NCBI GenBank assembly: GCA_020064725.1
Contig: JAGTWJ010000001.1
Location: 5,952,001-6,016,000, forward strand
Origin: Drechslerella dactyloides
Lineage: Eukaryota; Ascomycota; Orbiliomycetes; Orbiliales; Orbiliaceae
Direction: 5' to 3'
DNA length: 64,000 nucleotides
Below, one piece after another: positions 44,701 to 56,236 of this stretch (position 1 is the stretch's first letter; the number at the start of each line of letters is the position of its first letter). The position numbers and the translations under genes are program-made. A model generated the notes under the pieces. The model did not search any database. It was not told the DNA's origin and saw only the letters and a program-made list of their open reading frames with translations.

Positions 44701-47700
44701 GGCGCGTCGATGTCAGGAGTGCCGTATAGTAGTGTGTAGACGCTTTGAGCATGCACCACACCAGATATCGGCATGGCGGTTACATTATTAACGACCCGAC
44801 AAACCATTATAACGCCAAGCTAGGGATCGTATATTTCTCAAAACTACAGGAATGCAGCACCTATAGAAATAACATTCGTTCTGCAGTATGCTACGAGCCT
44901 CAGGGACACTGACCTGCGACTTGGCCAGCATGACATTAGTCCCGATACACAACATGAATCGTATATTTGCGTGTATGTGGACTAGCCTCGAAGCTAGAGA
45001 TGCATTCCACAGGCCTCGAAGGCTAGTCTCGAGGAGGCAAACTTTGGGCTGCTCTAGTTTCAAGCTCGGAGGGTCGGCGTCCCCGAGACTATTCTAGTTT
45101 CCTGCCGCAAGAGGGGTAGGAATGTGAGAATTGCCAAACGAGAACTCAGTCGCGAAAGTCGACCCACGATATGGCCAAAGTGGTGTGCAAAGTCAACACA
45201 GACTTCATTCCACTTCGCCAAGTCCCTTACTAGCGCGATACCTTATAGGGAAAATTTACGTCTATGGCATGGTGCCGTTACGCTGGTTTAGGAAGCTCGA
45301 AGCGACTTTCCACCACATGAAGTCGCAATACAGTATCACAGCGTTCGGGAAGCATATTTCCCACTTCCTGAAGAATTCTGCAGCATGCAGCCAGGTACAA
45401 AATGGACGATCCAGTCTCTTTTTGCTGTCTAAGGAATACTAAAAAAAGCAGTGATTACTAGAGAATCAATGCGCTAGTCTCGGTCAATCCTGTTTCGAGA
45501 ATTACTAAGCTAGGCTATAGGCTGTCACCACCGAAATACGCGGTACTGGGCATGGTGCATATACCACCTGCAACGAGCCAACCCTCCGTACGTTACACCG
45601 CCTCTTCGTAATCGCATACCAGCATCGCCGTTTGAAGGCGGATAAATAGACGGATCAAGCGTACAGGGCTGCATTCTCGAAAACAGGATCTCGTAAACCT
45701 GGCTGCCGAAGGCAGGATCGATTCGAAGTCTCACAGGCCTGTCCTTTTGCAGGTTATTGATACACCCTGTGGTTATTCCAGCTTTCATGCGAATGCACAG
45801 CCAAATCAAATATCGTTTCGAGATTTTCCTCTAACAATGCACAGTTGAAGTTACAGATACCACCAACCTGCGCGCTACGGCTCATGTCTCCCAGTTCGAA
45901 TACTCTAAAGTTAGACATCCAAGGTTCAGATGTCTCAAAATTGGCTGAGATATGGTGATACAAGTCTTTATCTAAGATACAGATTTGTAATCTCGGGGAT
46001 GCTGACCCTTCGAGAAATCGCCAATCACGGATGTAACGTCACAATCGCGTCAAAGATAGCCGTTGTGCAACCCGTTCTTTTCTATATACTTCGGATGAAT
46101 CGGGCGTCACAGAGAGGAGAATGCGCGGGGCGAGACGATCAGTCATGAAAGTTCGAGGATTGTAGATTGTACTACTTTGCAGCTTCCCGTGTCGTATTTA
46201 ATAGCCCCCCGATCAACTATTGATTCTAGACGGAGACGGTATCAGCAAAAAACTCATAAGCGACACATCTTATTTCGATTCAACACTATGTATGTCTGGC
46301 TTCCTTACTTGTCGCTATCAGTAATCTTATCCGGATCCTTGTCTGATACAATTCAGCTGCGCATCTCGAACTCCAAGGTAGTATCCAAAGACTATTGCCA
46401 CACCAATGATCAACGACCAGCGAAAGGTCGGATCTATAACTGCCGCGAGGAAAATTTTCGGCCAATGGCGGGGGGAAAAGGAAGAGAGTCTGTCCTCATC
46501 GGAGATTGTATCTGAGGTTACTAATGAGTTGCAAAGTTCCACATCGTACAGTTTCCGGTCTACATTCTCTGATAAGGATGCTGTTGTCGACATACTGGTG
46601 GTTACGGGTCGGCGCAAAGGTAGAATAATATATGACAAAGACTGGTTAATTTCTGTTTCAATGAGTACCACATGCACAATTGCAATGGAACACCTAGCAG
46701 TTATATCATGCTCAAAGCTTGGGCCGGTCCAGCCATTTTATCAATCTCGTGCCCCAGGAGCATAGAAGAGTAAGGTTTCCGCTCTATACGCGTGGGATTG
46801 CTTCGACCTTTCATGCGGAAGGTAATACTATCCATAACATGAGCGGCTTTTTGGACCTGCATTTTTCTTATGTTCCTCGCTCAATTTGGCAGATGTAAAC
46901 ATATCAGTACAGGGGTGGTCGATAGTCACAGCAAGTCTAAATATTGATACCGTGCCGGATGGGCAAATGATACAGTGATAAAACGGAATGACGAACTGGC
47001 AATTGCGCACACTCTGTTAGGTAGCATCAAAGAAACGCTAAGGCGTGTATTGGCTCATAATATTGGTCCTCAAAGCATGTGCCCAAGGAGAAAGCGCCTA
47101 GTCAGACAGAATCCCGGTTTACAAAATATCCCGGGACTCTGTATTTACATCAAAGCACAGCGGACCGGTTTCCTGAGTACACGGATTTGGTATTTCAGCA
47201 CTACTTGGAGGACCTAAGTCTCCTTTTCAAGAGATTCCACAGCGGTCATCAGACATACAAGATCATCGGGACAACATAGACAAACAGATGATCAGACCGC
47301 ATTGGTCTCATGAACCGGACGGTTCTTATCCTAGACTCCATACGTGGTCATATTTCCGTCTACGCCACTACCAAGGTAAAATCTGCAGCCAACCATGCAT
47401 ACTGCACGCAACTTTCATGGTCCAATACAAAATTCTCGCCTATAGGTTCAGTGCCAAACTTGCTCTAAGATCAATATATCCAAGCCTGAGACCCTCATTG
47501 AAGTAAGGGACATTGTGTGGTCTTCGTGCATGCCTGCGAGATATATCGTAGTGGGCATAGCGTTACATATTTTTTCAAGCAGGAAAACTAATTTCGAGAC
47601 TTCAAATGGACGATGATATCGATATCAACCTCGTGCAGTTTAGAGATGATGAACTCCCGCCACATGCATGATTGGGGGAAAAATATGTAAAAGAAAAAAA

Positions 47701-47944
47701 TACTCCTGGTCAAAATAACTGCACAAGGATCCAGACCCAGGCTCGTATCAGGAGAAATACACCTCGCGCGAACGAGCTAAACGATCCGCCTTTTCTTCTA
47801 ATGATGAATAGATTGAAACAAAAGACGCATCGCAAATGTGAAGTGTAGACATGAAGAAGAAAAAGTTAAAAGCACATATATATACAGAGCCACCGTCAAT
47901 AAAATATTAAGTATAAGGAACTTCGTAGGACTCAAATGAGCCGC
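44701..47944. other. Gene-poor stretch between the two paralogues
   Basis: AT-rich, with no intact gene that I can defend. It contains two minus-strand frames that look partly coding (45525-45963 and 46327-46593), listed separately. Other frames are short. Confidence 0.5.
45525..46593 (-). pseudogene. Possible decayed or unrecognised gene with an N-terminal membrane segment
   Basis: On the minus strand a frame from an ATG at 46593 has an acidic start (SENVDRKLYDVELCNS) and then a strong hydrophobic helix, WSLIIGVAIVFGYYLGV, before stopping at 46327. Further down, 45963-45754 and 45809-45525 read SEPWMSNFRVFELGDMSRSA, CNFNCALLEENLETIFDLA and, in another frame, RPVRLRIDPAFGSQVYEILF. These are protein-like, but joining them needs several guessed introns or frameshifts, and the sequence between has many stops. 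It could be a type II membrane protein gene broken by mutation, or a real gene whose splicing I cannot see. No family was recognised. Confidence 0.3.
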
Positions 47945-49546
47945 TCAAGGTAACTCGACATCGCGATAAAAATGAACTTTCCGATCTCTGCCGCAAAACG
48001 GTTGGCTCGAATAGTTGGCCTTATCGTGCCATTCTGTTAGCATCTTCAGTTGTAATGGGAAGATGTTCCTATTGGCTTTCTGAAATATCGTCTCGTAAGG
48101 GTGAATGCTCGTATTGAAATACCGGTTATTCCGGAGGACATCGCCGTGCTCGCAAGTATGAGTGTAGTCTGCATCGGATGAGAAAGCCGTCATAAAAGCA
48201 TTGACGGTGTACCCAGCCCTCCGGATTGATCTTGTGATATTCATTTCTCCTCTCTGTGCTTGGTGCATGTTGGCGAAGCAAGGCGTGATGACGCCGTTGG
48301 TAAGGACCTTTAGGCCTGTTCGATCGGTCGCAAGGAGCATCGATTGCACATGCGGCCATCCACCTCCTCGGCAGTTTACCGATATCCCAACGAGCTAGAG
48401 TACGGAGAACGAATGTTAGTTTGTGATCAGGACGCTGAGCATGTCAACGTGACTCTAGGAGTCTCTTAACAGTACTGTGTTGAAAGAAGCCGCTGCGAAC
48501 GGAATCGGGTCTCCGGGGCAATGCCCAACTAGATGGATGGGTGAAGAGGTGGTGAAAAAAATACCTTGTTCTTCTCGGTCACTTTGTTGAGATAGGCATC
48601 GGTCCAGCAATCCGATGACCATGTCGGCAGGAACGGTCCCCGAATAGAAGCATTCATCATGATGAATCTGTTATATTTATTAACAAGAGCACTTGAGTTC
48701 GCCGTCAAAATTTCACCAAAAGCCCCAATATCAAAACAAGTATTATTTCTTTGGATGACTCGAATATGGTCCGCGACAGGTATCTTAAGTTTGATTGTCG
48801 ACTCCCCATTGATTATGAAGATAAAGTCTGCCCCGTCATGAAGACCGTGTTTTAGGAAAAACATGGCGTTATCAAAGGCGATTTCGGTTTCATGGTATGC
48901 GTAAAGAATTAACGGGCGATCCCCAGAGTCTTCGTCTGAGTTATGTTCGGCTAATGAGTCGAGAGTCGAGTAAGCTGTCGAGCTGGAGGTCGGCATTGAA
49001 TCCGACTTGGATGTTGAACTCGGAATTGACTTTAATCTCGACACCGACATCGAGGTTGAAACGGATGTTACACTCGAAACCGCTGTCGATCTAGACGTTG
49101 ATACCGACTTCGAAATAGACCTCGACCGAGAAGTGAATGCCGAACTCCAACTAGACGTTGAACTCGGAATGGAAGTTGAAATCGACGTCGATGTTGAGTC
49201 CGAGTCAGAGAATGGTGACACCTTGACGCTTGAAACGGTCTCATCGCGCTTTACTGCACAGTTAGCCAATCCAATATGACTGGGGTATTGTGTGCGTGCC
49301 TGCACAGTGGGCTATATGATAACTTACACTGAAGACGATATAGAATGTTGTAAGTACAATGACGAAGCCCATAAATCCTAAGAGAACCTGAAATTTTCTT
49401 TGCTTCTTGAGTAATGGCGATCCCGATAAGCTATAATATCTGTCATGCCACCGCAGATGCAGGCTGGATCGCTCGGAAATTTCGTCATCGTAGTCTTCGA
49501 CTTCGAGTTTCGAGTACGAAAATGATGCAGATTCTGGGTCAGTCAT
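47945..49546 (-). CDS. Type II membrane glycosyltransferase-like protein (paralogue 2) with Ser/Thr-rich stem
   Basis: Three exons on the minus strand, 49546-49328, 49248-48565, 48394-47945, encode 450 aa. Both introns lie at the same places and in the same phase as in the paralogue at 43447-44700; the second is longer (170 nt). One membrane anchor (FQVLLGFMGFVIVLTTFYIVF) follows a basic LLKKQRK. Residues about 74-165 are a Ser/Thr-rich stem (TSISTSIPSSTSSW, SISKSVSTSRSTAVSS), missing from paralogue 1 and likely to be O-mannosylated. The lumenal domain repeats the shared motifs: RPLILYAYHE, HGLHDGADFIFIINGE, QRNNTCFDIGAFGEIL, RFIMMNASIRGPFLPTW, CWTDAYLNKV, LVGISVNC, TEWHDKANYSSQPFCGR. The acceptor of intron 1 (TAAAG) is fixed by frame; the nearer CAG would give a stop. 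Function by similarity only. Confidence 0.82.
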
Positions 49547-52500
49547 TCCGTATGATGTGGAAATAGATGTTTTCTGAATTAATTCTGATTAATATTTTGT
49601 AGGTCTCGCGACCATCAAGAAAATATAAGGAAAGCCAAGGGCTAAGTGGAAAAAAAGATGTATGGCTAGCGGCTGGATTGACTAGGACGAGAGTACAAGC
49701 GTTTAGGTGAAAGAGTGAATTTCAAGGGTCCTTCCTAATAAATTTATGTATGCAAAAATGACCCGCGTAGGTGTTACAAACTGGAGCAGAAGGTCTAGCG
49801 TCCCCGAGACTACGGAAAGTTCGGTTTGCAAAGCGAGATGGTTCTGTGAGCTGACTTTGTAGCAAGATCGCGCAGCCATAGAATAGATGATTATACTAGA
49901 ATCATGCATGCTAACGATATGTAATCTATTAGCCATGCAGGCGATTGCTCCGTTGTGACAGACTTCTAATCATTAAAAAAAGCTTCTTGTAACTTGGTCA
50001 ATTGCTTCTTTTAATCTTACGTATACCACCATAACACGCTAGCGGCATTTTCCGCGTACGCGTACATACATCATATGCATATACGTATGTTCCTTACGCA
50101 GATGTAGAAGCTTCAAGGGATGCCTTGGCGCCACGATAGCCGTGGTAGACCCCACCTGCGGCGTGCCTGTGTCGCAAGCTAAATAATAAGAAGACAGCAG
50201 TGTGGCTTCGCGAGACAAGGTAGACACCAGGTAAACCCCTCTCAGGCCGTGTTTATCTTCACTTCGCCAGATAGCTAATATCGCTTCCGATAGCGTGCTG
50301 GCGTGAGCAAGGACATGGCATCCCTCCAGGCTAGTGCAGGGGCCGAACGTAGGGTTACTTTGTAGTATTGCCCGTGGTCCGTCCGCCTCCTCGCCACTTG
50401 ACTGGGGCGACTAGACGCCGCGCAATGTATTTGTGCTTTCGGCAACGCGCGGTAGTCTAGGTCCATGGAAGTCCAGAGTAGGCCATGCTTCTCCATAAAA
50501 GTTCTGGATTCTCTTGGAATCATAGATCTCGAACATTCAATCAAGCGGATAATGGTGGAGCATTTGTTTGGGGGTCAGGTCTACACCCGAAATGATACAC
50601 TCGCAGCAACACGACATACGCAGGTGCTACAGGCCAAGGAATCCATACAAATAACCTGGTTACTTGCCTGCGAGACTTCGTTATCATACGGATCATTTAT
50701 TCTCAACGAAGCGGAGGACAGGCATCTTGGTAAACCCAACTGAGGAGGCCGGTGCGATGATGTCTTATTTTTGTAGATTCCAAAAATGTATTAATCGATA
50801 TGTTCGGTTCACAAACATTTCGCGCATCTACAGACAAAGTGTATGTAGGTATACGTATCGCTTGGGGACCGGTCGCTAGCTTGTTGATCTCACGCCTGCG
50901 CGCGCAAGCTCCCTTGTCGATTATCCGGATACATCCCTAGGGCCCTCGGTTTCAGCCGCTTGAAGATTTCAACTAGTTATTCCCCATGATAATATATTAT
51001 ACAGAGCTTAAGTTCATAAGCATTCAGCCCCAAGGCTTTTCTTGGCTCCGCGAGATACTTTCGCAAAGTCAGGGTAGGGTCAGCTGCAGCTAGATTATAA
51101 AATAACCAAACGGCCAACCATGCAGAAAGTCGCGGCAGCGATTGCATTGCCCGAGATGCCATAACGAAGAGTCAAACAGGCGGCGTGCGTTGTATCGTAG
51201 TAGTCTAGGGGTCTCAGTGCTCCGGATCCAGGCATTCAATAGAGACACCCACCGAAGTTTCCGTAACGACATACTCCTAAAACTTTAGCGAAAGTGATAA
51301 TTTTGAGCCTCAGGGTCGCCGGGTCCTGGTTATCAAATATGCTCCGCCGATGAGCGTATCTATGTATTAGATCGTGTAGTACGCGAGGGTGACAAGGAAG
51401 TAAGTAATTAACTGGTTCGTCTGCAGTATGTCCGTTAGTGTACATGTATACTCCATGCCATAAAGAGGCTATATCGTTTTGTTGTGTCAGGAAATATGTA
51501 TAAGTCAAATATTAATGCATTGAAGGTCCTGAATGCGAAAACAAAACATAGCATGATACAAAATATACCGTGCGGGCAGGAGCATCATTTTTGTTTTTGT
51601 AGAGCTGCTAATTGAAAAGCCACAAACATCAGGTTTATAGCCTTATGCACGACAGTTTTATATGCAATAACTGGCGCAGAGTTACAGCATGCCTTGGTCA
51701 ACGCCCTCGAGAATAAAGATGCATGTCGACCAAGTTGTGGGTCTTTTGATACCGGGCATTCTGAGATGCCCATATGCTTCTTAATTGCAAACTGATTTCT
51801 TAAATTATAAAAAATAGAAACTTCGTTATAACATGGCCTTTGCTTCATCGTTGATGGCAATCTTATGAGCGACGTGCGGGGAGGTCTACATTCTCATAGT
51901 TAACGTTTTCAAATATTGTGTTATGGGCTTATATATCGATTCTGCTTCCATTTACCAAATGGTCAGAAAGCCCCTGAATCTATGATCGAAGATCACCTGG
52001 TGGGAGTTTGAAATGGTCTACTCAATATACCGCCCAAAAGCGTCGATTTCCTCGAGATTCTCGGATTCCTTGTAGGTTGGCTCGCTAGTTCAGGAGGGCG
52101 TCGGACACATCTTCAGTTTCTCGAAGTATGGACAGTCGCGAGGCTCGGAACACAAATTTCCTCCACTTCTGATAGGTTCCGCATACGGAATAATCCGATT
52201 GACTCTTCGTTTACAGATCAGCTGCCGCTTGAAGTATAATCAGGATATGGTGCAGGTCGGACCCTAGCGCATATAGCGTTGTACATACTTATACGAAAAT
52301 TGCTCGTCTAGGAATTTCAAAACTCTGTGAAACTAGAGAGGGTCACTTCGCTTTTCGCATTCGACGGAGCGACGGGAGATGGAGATTCGCACGCCACCAC
52401 AAGCAGGCGTTATCATTTGCGGCTCCTGATTCGCTAAATAAAACTTCGAGGCACAGCGTTGCCTAGACAAGGCAAAGCTGGAAGCGGTTCAAGGACTAGG

Positions 52501-54610
52501 GCCTGATTAGGCGATTAGTCTAGTCTGGTGGCGTTGCAAATCTCAGAAGTCGCAAGGTTTCGAATTAAACCAATTTAGTTTAACGTGATATTTGATAAAA
52601 TGTATTAACGGCGTCTTTTACCGAACGGAGATTAGTTCATAGCCCTACGTTTGGGTGTGGGGTTACTGTAAGGGACGTGTATGCCTGCACGCATGAGGAC
52701 ATGGCGAGGAGATTGTGGCTAGAGATTCAACTGTGGTCATCTCGCTATCGTGCGTCTAAAATTTTTTAAAAAAAAAGCGGAAATGTTGCATCCGATTGAC
52801 TCGGGATAACAGTTTAGCGTTTTATCACGCGAAAGTAGGCCAGACGGCCTCATGGGTCAAGCCTAGACAATTGATATTGAGGAGGTTCAAATCAGTTGAA
52901 CTGCCCGAGGGACGCAGCTATGTACTGACGCTGTTAACTTTCATATACGAAGCACGTTGTTGTATACGATAAAGCTGCCAGATCGATAGCGTGCCATGGT
53001 GGTCACGCTCAATGTTGGTGTTCTGGATCGCCCTGAGAGTCGACCGACCACGCCGGAACGACGTGATAATTGACACCATTATACTACATGTCAAGGGGCG
53101 ACTAACCTCTCTCATTCATAGTCCAGGACACCCGACGGGTAGACTTATAGGAAGGCCTGTTTCTAGGAATAGACGACACTGCCGGCGTCCCTGCTTCGCG
53201 AAATATGCAAGATATTAAAATAAGATTATCTCATAGTAAGGTTACTAGGAAATTGCTGTCTCTGTTATTTAGAAATAAAGAATGGCAAACCGGTGTTAAA
53301 GACTTGTCTATATGCATGTAGGCTAGTATACTAAGCAGCTCCGTGTTTGCCGAGCGCGCAATACAAGACCAATACAATCTACACGGCGGTTAAGTTGACT
53401 TAAGTTTGTAGGGGGCCATGAGGTATCTAGGGGCAGGCAGGAATCTAGCATCTATCGAGCGATATCATGAAGGCATACGTGCTATATCTGGAGCATTCAA
53501 TCGGGTCGGTGTATAGAAGCTACCGCGCACAAAAAAGTATAGTTAGATCGAAAATAAGTGTATATATGTCCAAACAAATAACGAAATCCATATATACAAT
53601 ATAACTGTAGGAATAACGTTATAACGCGCGACTTTTGTCAAGACCCATTTATACCTACGAGACTTGAAACTATATATATTCTGCCTGGGATAATTTTGCC
53701 TCGTGAAAAATCACCGACAATTTCCCAATCCTTTTATCCACCAGAATTTATATATATGTCGCGAGTTTGCAAGGCTCTCCCTTGTTCTCGAGTTGATATA
53801 TATCGATATCTATAGATATGGAAAATATCGTGATTTCTGCCAGAAGTATTGTACTTCTAAAGCGATATCGTGATGTGAAGGTGGTAAGGAAGGGTACAGT
53901 CTATGACCTTTGAAGATTGTTGTAACTTGTGCATTGACAGCTGAAGTCGGAGCGCTGGAGACATAGTTTGGTTCACGAGACAACCTGATCGACGCCGCTA
54001 AATTGTTTCATTTTATAGTTCGCATGCTAGACTACAGGCGTCTGAGAAGACACGCATCTTTCCCCATTATATGCAACAAATAAAGAAATACGCGCACAAT
54101 GACGAGCAGAACGTTGGACGTCCTCCTAGAGGAGTTCCTCCCAGCCCAGTGCATGAACCAATATTAATATACACATCTAAAGCTTCAACTGCAGATTGCC
54201 TACGTATCAACTCACCTTAGGTAGCTAGATGCATGCACATGCTCTCCATACTTCTAGACGTCTATGCGTTGCGTGTGGTATTCTGAACCGTCTACAGGTG
54301 TCACTCAAGCTCTCGTTGGGCACGCTGCGACACTGCTACCGGGATTGATTATGTCACATTTGTGAAACAAGATATATTCTACAGGTGTTGATACGGTTGT
54401 ACTCGAGGTCTCGCATGATTTAAATATTTGTCAAAGTGTCTTCACACTTACCTCGTAAATTCATAAACCCATCCCTTCCTTGCCAGAATTCAATAGAAAT
54501 ACATAGATATCTCGACTCGCGATATATATACTGTGCTGGAAGAGACCTATTTCTGAACACGATCTGAATAATATATTAATTATAACAAAGCATTGGCTTG
54601 TCTTGTGAAC

Positions 54611-54931
54611 CAGCGTCTGGTGCAAACAGGTTGATTTTGGTATAGGCAAAGATGCTGAGCTTGGGATAACACGTTGGGTTTGGGAACAAAATAAGGATAT
54701 TAGGAATGTTGTTTTTGAAATTTTGAGAGCAGATTTTGTTGTTATAACACTACTGCCTATAATACTAGATAGAATTAATGTCTCTATATTGTTTGTATTT
54801 TATATTTTTAAGTATTTTATCAAAATTATAGTGTTCTGGGTATAGTATGTAATTGTTGTAGATTCGTGATATTATCCCGAGCTTGCTATCTTTGCCTAGA
54901 CTGAAGTCGACCTGTTTTGCACCAGACGCTG
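54611..54931. mobile_element. MITE-like element with about 65-bp terminal inverted repeats
   Basis: 54611-54673 (starting CAGCGTCTGGTGCAAA) is the reverse complement, at about 80% by eye, of 54865-54931. The shared inner parts include AGGCAAAGAT and GGGATAA. The 190 bases between are very AT-rich and non-coding. No clear target-site duplication was found. The outer GCGTCTGG is shared with other repeats of this region. Confidence 0.65.
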
Positions 54932-55220
54932 TCCACACTATGTGCGTCCAGCTATAATGCCATATTATTATAGTCTTCTCAGCGAAAATACGTATTCCAG
55001 ACAATAATCCCATCATAATATAGTTTTTCAGCCGAATAACCGTAGTAATTCGCCCCGATGTCCCGGCACGATATATGCATGTATATACATGAGAATTCTG
55101 GCGGATAAGAACCTACGTCTGGGAGAGATTGTTGGTGTTTTTATTTTCCGCCAAAGGAAGTTTCATTCTAAAGCTTTATTTAATCAAATTGCGGCTCTGT
55201 CACTATATTAAGGTATTACT

Positions 55221-55256
55221 TCGCAGCCAAAGAAAGGCGCCTGGCTTGCGAGACAA
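55221..55256 (+). repeat. Copy of a 36-bp dispersed motif
   Basis: Nearly identical to 21176-21211. Followed within 130 bp by another forward core (55318-55334) and an inverted core (55347-55369, reverse complement GGCGTCTGGTATACGAGGC). Confidence 0.75.
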
Positions 55257-56236
55257 AGCCATTGCCGCTATACGATCTCGTAAACTAGATCTTCTGGATC
55301 GCTGGAACCGCGTAGGTTTGGCTTGCGAGACCACCGCTATCTATGTATTGTTGCCTCGTATACCAGACGCCGTCCTCTGGCTTACGTAGATGTAGTTTTG
55401 CAGTCCATGCGTGTTGCCCCTGTTGATATAAATGGACCACTCCGGTACATCCGAGGCCATGTTAGCATTATGGCCGGCCGTATAAGATACACTCAACGGT
55501 TGACTCAACTTTATAACACTGGGGCTTGTCTGCATAGGGCACTTCGGGGTTGCAGTTATACGGCAGTCTGGCTCGCGAGACGGACAAACAGTGCTCTGAA
55601 TGACTGTATGGTTTTGAAGCCCCGAGACTAGTTCTTGAATTTGTGAGTATATCGCCCTCAAGACTAAGTATATCGGTATCCAGCTAGGTCTAGATCTCGT
55701 TCTAAACAGCGCTGTCTACGTAGAATCCTTACTGTTGCCTGAGCATGAGATGTGTGCGACAGCTTTTGCTGGTGGACAACGGTATTCCATAGTTCATGTC
55801 CGAGCCGGGCTTGCGTATGGGATTATCTCGATATTCGTCGCGGTTTTACTAATATAATACAATGCAGCCTGTCTGTTGAACGGTACAGCAAACCCCGACG
55901 TCTACTTTGAGACGCTTCCGGTTTACAAGACAACCCGGAGTGTCTGTCCAACATCTGGCAAGTACGTATTCATTCAAACATTAGCTATAAGAATACAATA
56001 TTGCTCACTAAGCTGTCGTGCTGTGGGTGCTCTTTATCCGCCGCAAGATCGTTGTTTTATAACTGGTAAGCTTGATTCAGACCTCGCATCTCTGGACACG
56101 GGATTGATTATATCTACAGATGGGGCATGCAGGTAATACACAATAAGACAGCCGCTACTCAAAAAGGCAAAGGGGTAAGCATGGTAATGGTGGGTAAGTA
56201 CTCAATTGCAGATTATCTATACAGCGGTACGGTGGC

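Larger units (their letters stand above)
49547..56236. other. 6.7-kb AT-rich desert with dispersed inverted repeats
   Basis: No supported gene. Frames are short and repeatedly closed. The region is rich in copies of a GGCGTCTGGYTTRCGAGAC-like motif in both orientations (e.g. 50201-50220, 53966-53985, 55237-55256, 55318-55334, 55347-55369, 55563-55580) and holds a longer inverted repeat (54611-54931). This looks like a graveyard of small inverted-repeat elements, possibly altered by repeat-induced mutation. Confidence 0.55.

Noticed and set aside
48960..49248. CRISPR-like or satellite array
   Set aside because: The repeats are degenerate, codon-related and lie inside an exon encoding a Ser/Thr stem of a eukaryotic gene.
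43447..49546. Tandem duplication of the glycosyltransferase-like genes as a recent event
   Set aside because: Protein motifs are shared but the sequences, stems and intron lengths have diverged too much for a recent copy.
50275..50743. Overlapping frames of about 90 codons on both strands
   Set aside because: No recognisable content, no splice extension and situated in the AT-rich repeat region.
53966..53990. Possible tRNA T-arm (GGTTCACGAGAC)
   Set aside because: No matching A box, acceptor stem or anticodon arm at the proper distance; it is a copy of the recurring motif.
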